The position numbers were made by a program, and so were the translations under genes. From positions 1-64,000 of the forward strand of contig JAQCQR010000007.1 in NCBI GenBank assembly GCA_027687465.1: DNA of 64,000 bases. The letters run 5' to 3'. Each line of letters opens with the position of its first letter. Positions within the stretch are counted from its first letter, which is position 1. Source of the DNA: Coriobacteriaceae bacterium AF08-21. GTDB lineage: Bacteria > Actinomycetota > Coriobacteriia > Coriobacteriales > Coriobacteriaceae. Below the pieces are notes generated by a model. It was not told the origin of the DNA, made no database searches, and worked only from the letters and a program-made list of their open reading frames with translations. Positions 49,584-58,418 of this stretch are shown one piece after another.

Positions 49584-51388
49584 AGCCCAACAAAACCACT
49601 GTCAGCGACAACACCGAAAGCGGAGCACTCAACATGGTCAAGCTCACGATCGATAATTGTGAGGTCGTGGTGCCCGAGCACACCACGATCCTGGATGCGG
49701 CCAAGTCCGTCGGCATCCAGATTCCCACCCTGTGCTACCTGCGCGATCTGAACGAGATCGGCGGTTGCCGCGTGTGCGTGGTCGAGGTCGAGGGCTGCGA
49801 CCAGCTGGTTGCCGCCTGCAACAACTACGTGCTCGACGGCATGGTGGTCCATACCAACAGCCCCAAGGCCCGCGAGGCCCGTCGCACCAACGTGCAGCTG
49901 CTGCTGTCCCAGCACGACTCGCGCTGTACGAGCTGTGTGCGCAGCGGCAACTGCAACCTGCAGACCATCGCCAACGACCTTGGCATTTTCTATCTGCCGT
50001 ACGAGCAGCACCTGGCGCGCGAGGGCTGGGACTTCGATTTCCCCATCATCCGCGATAACGACAAGTGCATCAAATGCATGCGCTGCATCAAGGTGTGCGA
50101 GAGCGTGCAGGGCTTAGGGATTTGGGACCTGACCAACCGCGCCACGCATACCGCCGTGGGCACCCGCGGGCGTGCGCCGATCGGCAAGACCGATTGCGTC
50201 GCGTGCGGTCAGTGCATCACGCATTGCCCGACGGGCGCCCTGCGCGAGCGTGACGATACCGAGACCGTGTTCGATGCTCTCGCCGATCCTGACAAGATCG
50301 TACTGGTGCAGATTGCGCCGGCCGTGCGTAGCGCCTGGGGCGAGGAGCTCGGCATTCCGCGCGAGGAGGCTACCGTCGAACGCCTGGCTTGCGCGCTGCG
50401 CCGCGTGGGCTTTGAGTACGTGTTCGACACCGACTTCTCGGCCGACCTCACCATTATGGAGGAGGGCTCCGAGCTGCTCGAGCGCCTGGGCGCTGCCTCC
50501 AAGGGCGAGGGCGACAGCTGCGGCTGGCCCATGTTCACGAGTTGCTGCCCGGGCTGGGTGCGCTTTGTGAAGGCGCGCTATCCGGAGTTTGTCGACAGCC
50601 TGTCCACGTCCAAGTCGCCGCAGCAGATGTTCGGCGCCATTGCCAAGACGTACTACGCCAAGGTGTTGGGCGTGGAGCCCGAGCGCCTGTTCGTGGTGTC
50701 CGTGATGCCGTGCACGGCCAAGAAGGCCGAGTGTGCGCTGCCGAGCATGGTGGGCGAGGGCGGCGTGCCCGATGTGGACGTTGCGCTGACGGTGCGCGAG
50801 ATGGTACGCATGATTCGCGCGAGCCACGTGAGCGTCGACACGCTTACCGAGGAGCCGCTCGATACGCCGCTGGGCTTTGGCACGGGCGCGGGTGTGATCT
50901 TTGGCGCCACGGGCGGCGTGATGGAGGCCGCCGTGCGCTCGGCATATTACCTGGTGACGGGCAAGAATCCCGACGCCGACTTCTTTACTGATGTGCGCGG
51001 CCTGGACGGCTGGAAAGAAGCCGTGGCCGATATCGATGGCACCAAGGTGCGCGTCGCCGTGGCACACGGGCTGGGCAACGCCGCGCGTCTGCTCGACGCG
51101 ATTCGCGACGGCCGTGTGAGCTATGACTTCGTTGAGGTCATGGCATGCCCGGGCGGCTGCGTCGGCGGCGGCGGTCAGCCCATCCACGACGGCTGTGAAC
51201 TGGCGGCCGAGCGTGGCCAGGTGCTCTGGGGGCTGGATGCCGCTGCGGACATTCGCTTCTCGCACGAGAACCCCGATGTTCAGGCGTGCTACCGCGAGTT
51301 TTTGGGCGCGCCGCTCTCGCCGCTGGCCGAGGAGTTGCTGCATACCGACCATCACGCCTGGTCGATGCCTAACGAGGGGAAGTGCTAA
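49577..51388 (+). CDS. hydA: [FeFe] hydrogenase catalytic subunit (group A, glutamate-synthase-linked type)
   Basis: Hydrogen-activating enzyme of 603 residues. After a variable start of about 20 residues comes a 2Fe-2S domain (CYLRDLNEIGGCRVCVVE), the His-ligated cluster HDSRCTSCVRSGNC, two 4Fe-4S clusters (CIKCMRCIKVC and CVACGQCITHCP), then the H-cluster motifs TSCCPGW near 321, MPCTAKKAE near 377 and MACPGGCVGGGGQP near 521. All cluster ligands are present. Pairing with a GltD-like protein matches the group described as glutamate-synthase-linked. No HydE, HydF or HydG maturase lies in the window. GAGGGAGG sits 8 bases before the ATG. Confidence 0.95.
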   Translation: MVEPNKTTVSDNTESGALNMVKLTIDNCEVVVPEHTTILDAAKSVGIQIPTLCYLRDLNEIGGCRVCVVEVEGCDQLVAACNNYVLDGMVVHTNSPKAREARRTNVQLLLSQHDSRCTSCVRSGNCNLQTIANDLGIFYLPYEQHLAREGWDFDFPIIRDNDKCIKCMRCIKVCESVQGLGIWDLTNRATHTAVGTRGRAPIGKTDCVACGQCITHCPTGALRERDDTETVFDALADPDKIVLVQIAPAVRSAWGEELGIPREEATVERLACALRRVGFEYVFDTDFSADLTIMEEGSELLERLGAASKGEGDSCGWPMFTSCCPGWVRFVKARYPEFVDSLSTSKSPQQMFGAIAKTYYAKVLGVEPERLFVVSVMPCTAKKAECALPSMVGEGGVPDVDVALTVREMVRMIRASHVSVDTLTEEPLDTPLGFGTGAGVIFGATGGVMEAAVRSAYYLVTGKNPDADFFTDVRGLDGWKEAVADIDGTKVRVAVAHGLGNAARLLDAIRDGRVSYDFVEVMACPGGCVGGGGQPIHDGCELAAERGQVLWGLDAAADIRFSHENPDVQACYREFLGAPLSPLAEELLHTDHHAWSMPNEGKC

Positions 51389-51390
51389 CG

Positions 51391-52449
51391 ATGCGCGCGT
51401 TTAATGTTGAGATGACGCGCCGGGGGTTTGCCTCGGCGCTCGCCGCGGGCGCCCTGTCGCTTGCGCTCGCGGGCTGTGGCGGCGGGGCTGCGGGGGCGAG
51501 GTCTTCTGCGGGTTCGGCTGCTGGGTCTGCGGCGAGTGGCGCTGCCGCAGAGCCGGTCGAGGTGCACGTCGCCTCGCTCAAGGGGCCAACCTCGATTGGT
51601 CTGGTGCAGTTTATGGACCGGGCGGCCGATGGCGAGACGGACAATGAGTTCGACTTTGCGATCAATACTGCCGCCGATGAGATTGTGCCCAAGGTCATTC
51701 AGGGCGATATCGACATTGCCCTGGTGCCCGCCAACGTGGCGAGTGTGCTCTACAACAAGACCGAGGGCGCGGTGCAGGTCATCGACATCAACACGCTGGG
51801 CGTGCTGAATGTGGTGACGGGCGACGCGAGTGTGGCCTCGTTTGGCGATCTGGCGGGCCATACCGTCTATATGACGGGCAAGGGCACCACGCCGGAGTAC
51901 GTCATGAACTACCTGCTGGAGCGCGCAGGCCTGACCGGCCAGGTGACGCTCGAGTTTAAGAGCGAGCCCACCGAGGTGCTGTCGGCCCTGCTTGCCGATT
52001 CGTCTGCCGTGGGCGTGCTGCCGGAGCCGTTCAAGACCGCTGCCATCGCCAAGAGCGAAGGCAAGCTGTCGGCGCCGGTGAGCCTGACCGATGCGTGGGA
52101 CGAACTGGCGGGTGACACGGACTCCCGTTTGCTGACGGGCGTGACCGTGGTGCGCCGTGCCTTTGCCGAGGAACATCCCGAGGCCGTGGCGGAGTTCTTG
52201 AGCTGCCATGCGGCGAGCGTTAAGGCTGTCAATGCGGCGCCGGCAGACTGGGCGCAGGCCGTGGCCGATGCCGGCATCGTGGACAACGCCAAGATCGCCG
52301 AGAAGGCGATTCCCGGGTGCATGCTTGTCTGCCAGACGGGCAAGGATATGAAGGCGGCGCTTAGCGGGTATCTGCAGGTGCTGTCCGACGCGGACGCGAG
52401 CGCCGTGGGTGGTAAACTTCCGGCTGACGATTTCTACTACTTGGAGTAG
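51391..52449 (+). CDS. ABC transporter substrate-binding lipoprotein, NitT/TauT type
   Basis: Exported protein of 352 residues. The N-terminus has twin arginines (TRRGFASALAAG) and a lipobox LALAGC with Cys near 30, so it is probably a lipid-anchored, perhaps Tat-exported, binding protein. After a Gly/Ser/Ala linker the body resembles SsuA/ThiY-like solute-binding proteins (DIDIALVPANVASVLYNK, FGDLAGHTVYMTGKGTTPEYVMNYLL). It starts 2 bases after hydA, with GAGGGGAAG at the end of hydA as ribosome binding site. Substrate unknown; these proteins bind small anions, sulphonates or thiamine precursors. Confidence 0.88.
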   Translation: MRAFNVEMTRRGFASALAAGALSLALAGCGGGAAGARSSAGSAAGSAASGAAAEPVEVHVASLKGPTSIGLVQFMDRAADGETDNEFDFAINTAADEIVPKVIQGDIDIALVPANVASVLYNKTEGAVQVIDINTLGVLNVVTGDASVASFGDLAGHTVYMTGKGTTPEYVMNYLLERAGLTGQVTLEFKSEPTEVLSALLADSSAVGVLPEPFKTAAIAKSEGKLSAPVSLTDAWDELAGDTDSRLLTGVTVVRRAFAEEHPEAVAEFLSCHAASVKAVNAAPADWAQAVADAGIVDNAKIAEKAIPGCMLVCQTGKDMKAALSGYLQVLSDADASAVGGKLPADDFYYLE

Positions 52450-52452
52450 CCC

Positions 52453-53832
52453 GTGCGTGCGTTTGCTCGACAAATGACAGAGCGTATGAAGGCGGTGGCG
52501 GCAGCAGGTGCCGTCGCCGCCTTTTGGCTTGCCGCGTGGATGCTGGTGGCGGCGCTGGTGGCGCAGCCGTTGATTTTGCCGGGGCCGGGCGCCGTCGTGG
52601 TGGCGTTGCTGCGACTGGTATGCGATGCCAGCACATGGGCGATTCTGGCAGGCTCGGGTGCGCGTATCTTGGGCGGGCTGGCGCTTGCCGCGGTGTGCGG
52701 CGGCGTACTGGCGGGAGTCTCGGTGCGATCGCTGACGTTTGCCCGCTTGGTGGCGCCGGCGCTTTCGTTTGTTAAGGCGACACCGGTTGCCTGCGTGGTG
52801 GTCCTGCTGCTCATTTGGTTGGGGTCGGCGCGCGTGAGCATTGCAGCGGTCTTTTTGATGGCTCTGCCGGGCGTGTATTTTTCGTTGGTCGAGGGCTTGA
52901 TGCAAGCGGATAAACCGCTGGAGCAGATGTTTCGTCTGCATGGCGTGCGGGGCTGGCGACTGTTTTGTGCCCACACCTGGCGCGAAGTCCTGCCGTTTGT
53001 GCTTTCGTGTGCCCGCGCCGTGATTGGCATGAGCTGGAAGGCCGGTGTGGCGGCGGAGCTGATCGGCATGGCGACGGGCACCGTGGGCGAGCGCATCTAT
53101 CAGGCGAAGCTTTTGATTGAGACTGCCGATTTGCTGGCCTGGACCGTGCTGGTTGTTATGGCTTCGTGGGCATGCGAGCGCGTGCTGGTGTGGCTGCTGC
53201 GGGCTTCGGGGCCAGCGGCGTGGCGTGCGGCGGTGCTGTCGCATGGACGCGGCTTGCACGGGCGTGCGGGCGGTTCTGCTGGCGGCGGGGTTGCGGCGGA
53301 GCTTGCGCTTGCTGTGGGCGATCGTGCGCTCTGGGCGCCGGCGCTTGACGGACTGGTACTTCGCGTGCCCGCCGGTGGACGGACCTGCGTGATGGGCGCT
53401 TCGGGCATGGGCAAGTCGACGCTGCTTTCGTTGGCAGCGGGGGAGTGCGCGCCGTGCTCGATGGTGTTTCAGGATGCACGCTTGGTCGAGTCCGCCGCGG
53501 CGCTGGATAACGTGCTGGTGTGCGCCGACGCGCGCGTGGACGCCTCGAGTGCCGCGGCTCTGTTGCGCCTGCTGGTGCCGGGGGTCGATGTGCATGCTCG
53601 TGTGGCCGAGCTCTCGGGCGGGCAGCGCCGTCGCGTCGAGATTGCCCGAGCCCTGTTGTGCCCAGGCGACGCGGTGATTCTGGACGAGCCCTTTACCGGT
53701 CTAGATACTGCTGCGCGCGACGCATGCGCCGAGGTCGTGCTCGACTTGCTCGACGGTCGCATGCTGTTGCTTGCTACGCACGATGCCGTCGACGCTCAGG
53801 TCCTCAATATCTCGGACATCATCACGCTCTAA
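52453..53832 (+). CDS. fused ABC permease-ATPase, NitT/TauT type
   Basis: Single polypeptide of 459 residues. Residues 1-255 are a permease with about six helices and the EAA-like loop near 150-175 (EQMFRLHGVRGWRLFCAHTW). Residues 270-459 are an ATPase: Walker A GASGMGKST near 317, Q-loop VFQDARLVE, signature LSGGQRRRVE, Walker B AVILDEPFTGLD and ATHD. The two are separate genes in almost all relatives. The ATPase is compact: only about 14 residues lie between Walker A and the Q-loop instead of roughly 40. GTG start at 52453, 3 bases after the binding-protein gene. No terminator is obvious after it. Confidence 0.88.
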   Translation: MRAFARQMTERMKAVAAAGAVAAFWLAAWMLVAALVAQPLILPGPGAVVVALLRLVCDASTWAILAGSGARILGGLALAAVCGGVLAGVSVRSLTFARLVAPALSFVKATPVACVVVLLLIWLGSARVSIAAVFLMALPGVYFSLVEGLMQADKPLEQMFRLHGVRGWRLFCAHTWREVLPFVLSCARAVIGMSWKAGVAAELIGMATGTVGERIYQAKLLIETADLLAWTVLVVMASWACERVLVWLLRASGPAAWRAAVLSHGRGLHGRAGGSAGGGVAAELALAVGDRALWAPALDGLVLRVPAGGRTCVMGASGMGKSTLLSLAAGECAPCSMVFQDARLVESAAALDNVLVCADARVDASSAAALLRLLVPGVDVHARVAELSGGQRRRVEIARALLCPGDAVILDEPFTGLDTAARDACAEVVLDLLDGRMLLLATHDAVDAQVLNISDIITL

Positions 53833-53888
53833 ATACTAACTCAGCAACAAAATGATCCGTTTTCCTCCGTCCCCATGGGGTCGGGTGT

Positions 53889-53933
53889 GGTATTCTATCT
53901 GTGGGGTAATACTTAGGAATACCAAGTAATACC
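53889..53933 (+). promoter_or_regulatory. operator-like cluster of GGTAWT boxes upstream of the RelB-like gene
   Basis: GGTATTC (53889-53895) is complemented by GAATACC (53917-53923), and GGTAATACTT (53905-53914) is nearly complemented by AAGTAATACC (53924-53933). Such interleaved repeats upstream of an antitoxin-like gene suggest autoregulation. Inferred from sequence only. Confidence 0.45.
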
Positions 53934-54047
53934 AACGCCGCAGAAACAAACTCCGGATGCGGGCCAATCGGGTTGCCTTCACAGCCCGTCGCCCAGCCGC
54001 GTGGCCCGCATCTATCCGCACCACCGTCGTTTCAAAAAGGAAGCGCC

Positions 54048-54269
54048 ATGGCAGAACACATGACCCCGGTTGTCGCGAAGGTCTTGCCCGAGGAGAAGGC
54101 AGCCTTCGCGGCGGCAACCCAGCTCGTGGGCACCACGCCGTCCAACGCCATCCGCATGTTTATCGCCGCGTTCAATCGCTGCGGCACCTTCCCGTTCGAC
54201 ATCTCGCCCAACGGGGCCTTTGGCAAAGACTGTCCCCAACGGCTGGTCGTTGAAGAACGTCCCCAATGA
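54048..54269 (+). CDS. RelB/DinJ-type antitoxin-like protein, no toxin partner visible
   Basis: Protein of 73 residues with the ribbon-helix-helix pattern of RelB/DinJ antitoxins: VVAKVLPEEKAAFAAATQLVG, then TTPSNAIRMFIAAFNRCGTFPFDIS. Such proteins bind operator DNA and neutralise RelE/YafQ toxins. No toxin gene follows: the next ORF is a membrane protease. The last six codons and TGA stop lie in a 14-base perfect inverted repeat, suggesting that insertion or decay of a repeat altered the C-terminus. Start ATG 54048 is supported by AAAAAGGAAG. Confidence 0.8.
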   Translation: MAEHMTPVVAKVLPEEKAAFAAATQLVGTTPSNAIRMFIAAFNRCGTFPFDISPNGAFGKDCPQRLVVEERPQ

Positions 54270-54290
54270 CTAGTCGTTGGGGACGTTCTT
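54253..54290. repeat. perfect inverted repeat AAGAACGTCCCCAA, overlapping the end of the RelB-like gene
   Basis: AAGAACGTCCCCAA (54253-54266) is complementary to TTGGGGACGTTCTT (54277-54290); the loop TGACTAGTCG is itself palindromic. The arms resemble the GGGACGTTCC family at 31870. It may act as a terminator. Confidence 0.75.
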
Positions 54291-54319
54291 ATATGACTAC
54301 CCGTCGGGAGGAGGTTGGC

Positions 54320-55231
54320 ATGCTCAATGCGCTGGTTTGGGCGCTTGCCTGTTTTGGCGTCGTCGCTGCCGATATCGCTCTGAGCGTAGTTTTGTTCTCC
54401 GCTCTGGGCGTCGCATCGGTTTTCATGGGCTTTTCGATTGACGACCTCGATATTCAATTGCTTCAGGCTGCCGCGCAGATGGCGTCGTTTTTGATGGCGC
54501 TGCTGTGGTGGCGTTATCTGTGGCCGCGCTCGTTTATGACGCGCTGGCAGGGCGAGCGCCCGCTTGGCGGGGGAGCAGGCAAAGCATGGAGGCGCATCGC
54601 CTGCGTTATCGTGATCGGCCTTGCCCTGCAGGTGGTCGTTGGCTACGTGACCGACGCCGTGCTGTCGCTGTTGCCCGAGGTCGCGGCCGACTACAGTGAA
54701 CTTGTCGAGGAAACAGGCATGGGCGACACGAGCTACCTGGCCGTCCTGACCACGGTGCTCGGCGCTCCGTTTTGCGAGGAGTTGCTGGTGCGCGGCATCA
54801 TTTTTGAGTTTTCGCTCCGAGCATTTAACCCGCAGTGCCGTCCGCTCTGGAAGCGCCGGCGTCGTGCGGGTGCGCAGGACGGCGCCATGGTGCCTTGGGC
54901 GGCCCCGAGCACGTGGGGTATCGCCGCGGCAATCGTACTGCAGGCGGCAATCTTCGGCTTTATGCACATGAATTGGGTACAGGGCTGCTATGCGGGCGCT
55001 GCCGGCCTCATTTTTGGCTGGGTGCTCGTGACGACCGGAAAGCTCCGCTACACGATCCTGTTGCACTTTGCCTTTAATGCCGGCTCGTATCTCATGACGT
55101 TGCTCTGGTTTGTGAACACGCCGTTCGACGTGATAATCACGGTCGCAATCGCCGGCGTGATCCTGGTGGAGGCAATGCGCTCGCTGCGCCAAGCGTGTGG
55201 GATGGACGCAGCGAGAGTACCATTTCGCTAG
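54320..55231 (+). CDS. CPBP (CAAX-type) family intramembrane metalloprotease
   Basis: Membrane protein of 303 residues with about eight hydrophobic segments. The abortive infection/CAAX protease signature is complete: EELLVRGIIFEF near 154 (Glu-Glu), FGFMHMNW near 213 (His) and LLHFAFNAG near 250 (His, Asn). Substrates in bacteria are mostly unknown, with roles in bacteriocin self-immunity and peptide processing. GGGAGGAG precedes ATG 54320. Its TAG shares three bases with the TAG of the convergent ygiQ-like gene. Confidence 0.9.
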   Translation: MLNALVWALACFGVVAADIALSVVLFSALGVASVFMGFSIDDLDIQLLQAAAQMASFLMALLWWRYLWPRSFMTRWQGERPLGGGAGKAWRRIACVIVIGLALQVVVGYVTDAVLSLLPEVAADYSELVEETGMGDTSYLAVLTTVLGAPFCEELLVRGIIFEFSLRAFNPQCRPLWKRRRRAGAQDGAMVPWAAPSTWGIAAAIVLQAAIFGFMHMNWVQGCYAGAAGLIFGWVLVTTGKLRYTILLHFAFNAGSYLMTLLWFVNTPFDVIITVAIAGVILVEAMRSLRQACGMDAARVPFR

Positions 55232-57363
55232 TTGCGGCGACCGCCTCCGTTGGCACCCTGACGCCCCTGAGCTGCGCGGTTGCGGCCTGCGGTGTTCTGC
55301 GCGCGCGACATGCCGCCGTGACCCTTGCTGCCCTTGGGTCCCTTGCCGGCGGCGTCACCGTGCGGCTTGCCGCCCTTCTTGCCGGTGCCATGCCCACCGC
55401 CAGCAGACGTCTCGCCCGGGCGCGGCGGCACGGGGCGAATCAGGCAATGCTTGGTGTAGCCGATCAGATCGCGACGGCCCGCCTTTTCCAGTGCCTCGCG
55501 CACGAGCTTGTAGTTCTCGGGCTTGCGGTACTGGATGAGCGCGCGCTGCATGGCCTTCTCGTGCGGGTCGCGCGCTACATAGATCGGCTCCATGGTGCGC
55601 GGGTCCACGCCGGTGTAGTACATGCAGGTCGACATGGTGGACGGGGTGGGGTAGAAGTCCTGCACCTGCTCGGGCATGTAGCCCATGTCGCGCACGGCCT
55701 CGGCAAGGTCCACAGCTTCCTTCATGGTTGAGCCCGGGTGGCTCGAGATCAGATATGGCACCACGTACTGCTTGAGTCCGTATTCGCGGTTCAGGCGTTC
55801 AAACTTACGGCAGAACGCATCGTAGACGGCGCGGCTCGGCTTGCCCATCACGGACAGCACTGCATCGCTCACGTGCTCGGGCGCTACGCGCAGCTGGCCC
55901 GAGACATGGTGCTCCAAAAGCTCGCGCAAAAACTCGTCCGAGGCATCGGCCATGGTGTAGTCAAAGCGGATGCCGCTGCGGACAAAGACCTTCTTGACGC
56001 CCGGCAGCTGGCGCAGGTCGCGCAGCAGCTGCGTGTAGCCGCTCTCGTCGACCACCATGTTCTTGCACACGCTTGGCCACAGGCAGCGCTTGTTCTTGCA
56101 TACGCCGTGCTTGAGCTGCTTGTCGCAGGCGGGACGGCTAAAGTTTGCCGTCGGTCCGCCCACGTCGTTGATGTAGCCCTTAAACTCGGGATCGTGTGTG
56201 AGCAGCTCGGCCTCGCGCATGATCGAGTCGTGGCTGCGCATCTGCAGCACGCGGCCCTGGTGGAAGGTGAGGGCGCAAAACGAGCACTCGCCAAAACAGC
56301 CGCGGTTGGAGCTAATGGAAAACTTGATCTCGGCAAAGGCCGGCACGCCGCCCGCCGCGTCGTAGTCGGGATGCCAATCGCGTGCGTAGGGGAGCTCGGC
56401 CATCTCGTCCATCTCATCGGTGGTGAGTGTTGCCGACGGCGGGTTCTGTACCACATAGACGCTGTTGGGGTAGGGCTCTACCAGGCGATGTCCGGTGATG
56501 GGGTCCATATTCTGCTGCTGCACGTTAAAGCTGCGCGCGTAGTTGAGCTTGTCGGCGGCAAGGTCGTCCCAGCTGGGAAGCAGGTCGTAGTCATAGACCT
56601 CGTCGAGCGAGCTGGTGCGGTAGACGGTGCCGTTGATATAGGTGATCTGATCGACGGGCAGTCCGGCGTCGAGCGCGTCAGCGATCTCGACGATCGCGTG
56701 CTCGCCCATGCCGTAGATGAGGATGTCGGCGCCCGAGTCGAGCAGTACCGAGCGCTTGAGCTTGTCCTGCCAGTAGTCGTAGTGGGCCAGGCGGCGCAGG
56801 CTTGCCTCGATGCCGCCGATGATGATGGGAGCGTCCTTGAACGTCTGGCGGATGAGGTTGCCGTAGACCGTGACGGCACGATTGGGGCGGTGCCCCTCCT
56901 CGCCACCGGGGGTATAGGCGTCGGTGTGGCGGCGGTGCTTGGTCACCGAATAGTGGTTGACCATGGAGTCCATGTTACCGGCACTGACGAGAAAGCCCAG
57001 GCGAGGCTCGCCGAGCACCGTGATGCTGGCGGGGTCGGTCCAGTCGGGCTGACAGATGATGCCCACTTTGTAGCCGTGCGCGTCGAGTACGCGGCTGATG
57101 ATGGCCATACCAAAGCTGGGGTGGTCCACGTAGGCGTCGCCGCAGATGTAGACGAAGTCACACTGGTCCCAACCGCGCGCGTCCATATCGGCGCGGCTGA
57201 CGGGGAGGAACTTATCGCGGCCCGGGCGCCAGGGACGGGCGGGCGCTGCCGGGGTATGAGCGGCGTGGCCGCCCTGGGCCTTGCCGCTGCGCTTTTGCTG
57301 CTGGCCCTGTTTGCCCTGCTGACTGCGCTGGTTATTCTGAGCGTGCTGAGGCTTTTTTGCCAC
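55228..57363 (-). CDS. YgiQ family radical SAM protein
   Basis: Large radical SAM protein of 711 residues. A Gln/Lys-rich N-terminus of about 55 residues is followed by the YgiQ N-terminal domain (PGRDKFLPVSRADMDARGWDQ), the radical SAM domain with CFGECSFCAL (CxxxCxxC near 328), and a C-terminal domain ending YTKHCLIRPVPPRP. The final 55 residues are a Gly/Lys/Arg-rich low-complexity tail. YgiQ function is unknown. Start is GTG at 57363, preceded by GGGAGG; there is no better ATG. Length is at the upper end of the family. Confidence 0.92.
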   Translation of the reverse strand: MAKKPQHAQNNQRSQQGKQGQQQKRSGKAQGGHAAHTPAAPARPWRPGRDKFLPVSRADMDARGWDQCDFVYICGDAYVDHPSFGMAIISRVLDAHGYKVGIICQPDWTDPASITVLGEPRLGFLVSAGNMDSMVNHYSVTKHRRHTDAYTPGGEEGHRPNRAVTVYGNLIRQTFKDAPIIIGGIEASLRRLAHYDYWQDKLKRSVLLDSGADILIYGMGEHAIVEIADALDAGLPVDQITYINGTVYRTSSLDEVYDYDLLPSWDDLAADKLNYARSFNVQQQNMDPITGHRLVEPYPNSVYVVQNPPSATLTTDEMDEMAELPYARDWHPDYDAAGGVPAFAEIKFSISSNRGCFGECSFCALTFHQGRVLQMRSHDSIMREAELLTHDPEFKGYINDVGGPTANFSRPACDKQLKHGVCKNKRCLWPSVCKNMVVDESGYTQLLRDLRQLPGVKKVFVRSGIRFDYTMADASDEFLRELLEHHVSGQLRVAPEHVSDAVLSVMGKPSRAVYDAFCRKFERLNREYGLKQYVVPYLISSHPGSTMKEAVDLAEAVRDMGYMPEQVQDFYPTPSTMSTCMYYTGVDPRTMEPIYVARDPHEKAMQRALIQYRKPENYKLVREALEKAGRRDLIGYTKHCLIRPVPPRPGETSAGGGHGTGKKGGKPHGDAAGKGPKGSKGHGGMSRAQNTAGRNRAAQGRQGANGGGRRN

Positions 57364-57619
57364 GATCCCTCCCGGTGTTTGTATGCTGCACGTAATTGTA
57401 ACCAGTCTTTTTGGGACGGGGCTAAAAAGACTGGTGGAGTACACGAGGCGTCGGGCATCGGGTGTGGCGCCGCGCTCACGGTTTGTTTCCAGACTGTGTA
57501 TCTGCGCATTGGGAGACCCGTCTCGTGGGCGCGCCATGTTGTCAATGGGTTACAGTATGAACGGCGGCTATGTTTCCGCCAACGCACGAGAGGGTCGTCA
57601 ACAAGGAGGATGCACGACG

Positions 57620-58339
57620 ATGCAGCGTGCCAAACAGATATCGGAGTCTATTGAGCTGGGCATCATCTTGGCGCTCGCCGGTGGCTTTATGGACGTCTAT
57701 TCGTACATAGGGCGCGACCATGTTTTCGCAAACGCTCAGACGGGCAACATCCTGCTCGTGGGTGTAAGCATCTCGGAGGGCAACTGGGCGCTGGCGGGAC
57801 GCTATTTCTTCCCCGTGGTGTCGTTTGCCGTGGGCATTATGCTTGCCGACCTGGTTCACGAGCGGTTTGGCAGTGTGATTCACTGGCGCCAGGTGACGGT
57901 GTTCTTTGAAGCCGTCATCTTGCTGGGCGTGAGTTTTATTCCCGGTGGCGATTTCAACCTGCTCGCCAACTGCCTCACTTCGTTTGCCTGCGGCATGCAG
58001 GTCGAGAGCTTCCGCAAGATCCACGGTCACGGCATCGCCACGACCATGTGCATCGGCAACTTGCGCAACGCACTGCAAAACGTGGACGATTACATCATCA
58101 CCCACAAGCGCGGCTTTTTGGAAAACGGCCTGCTGTACTTTGGCGTGATCTTCACCTTTGTGTTTGGCGCCGTGCTGGGCAACTGGTGCATCGAGCGCAT
58201 GGGGCTGCACGCCATTGCGGTGGCGAGCATGCTGCTGTTTATCGCGTTTGCCATCATGTTTATCGATCGCGAACGCGACTTGCACAGGAAATGGGCCCGC
58301 ATCGTAGCTGACTGGCAGACCACGAGTCTTAAGCGCTAA
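57620..58339 (+). CDS. YoaK family membrane protein (DUF1275)
   Basis: Membrane protein of 239 residues with six hydrophobic helices. The family signature GGFMDVYSYIGRDHVFANAQTGNILLVG lies near 21-48 and NCLTSFACGMQVESFRK near 117. Function unknown. AAGGAGG lies about 10 bases before the ATG at 57620. A perfect 22-base inverted repeat follows immediately. Confidence 0.9.
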   Translation: MQRAKQISESIELGIILALAGGFMDVYSYIGRDHVFANAQTGNILLVGVSISEGNWALAGRYFFPVVSFAVGIMLADLVHERFGSVIHWRQVTVFFEAVILLGVSFIPGGDFNLLANCLTSFACGMQVESFRKIHGHGIATTMCIGNLRNALQNVDDYIITHKRGFLENGLLYFGVIFTFVFGAVLGNWCIERMGLHAIAVASMLLFIAFAIMFIDRERDLHRKWARIVADWQTTSLKR

Positions 58340-58346
58340 GGTGCAT

Positions 58347-58405
58347 GTTCGTAACAACATTCAGGAGCCAGAAAAACTATCTAGCTCCTGAATGTTGTTA
58401 CGAAC
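58347..58405. terminator. perfect 22-base inverted repeat between convergent genes
   Basis: GTTCGTAACAACATTCAGGAGC (58347-58368, shown as two blocks GTTCGTAACAAC and ATTCAGGAGC) is exactly complementary to 58384-58405, with a 15-base loop. CTTTTT follows on the + side and the stop of a - strand gene lies 14 bases on, so a bidirectional terminator is likely. Confidence 0.75.
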
Positions 58406-58418
58406 TGCTTTTTGCGAT

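Noticed and set aside
49577..53832. Hydrogenase maturation genes within the same operon
   Set aside because: The genes after hydA are clearly a binding protein and an ABC transporter; none has the radical SAM or GTPase motifs of HydE, HydG or HydF.
54270..54319. Toxin gene paired with the RelB-like antitoxin
   Set aside because: Only 50 bases separate it from the next gene, which is an eight-helix CPBP protease, and nothing upstream resembles RelE, YafQ or similar toxins.
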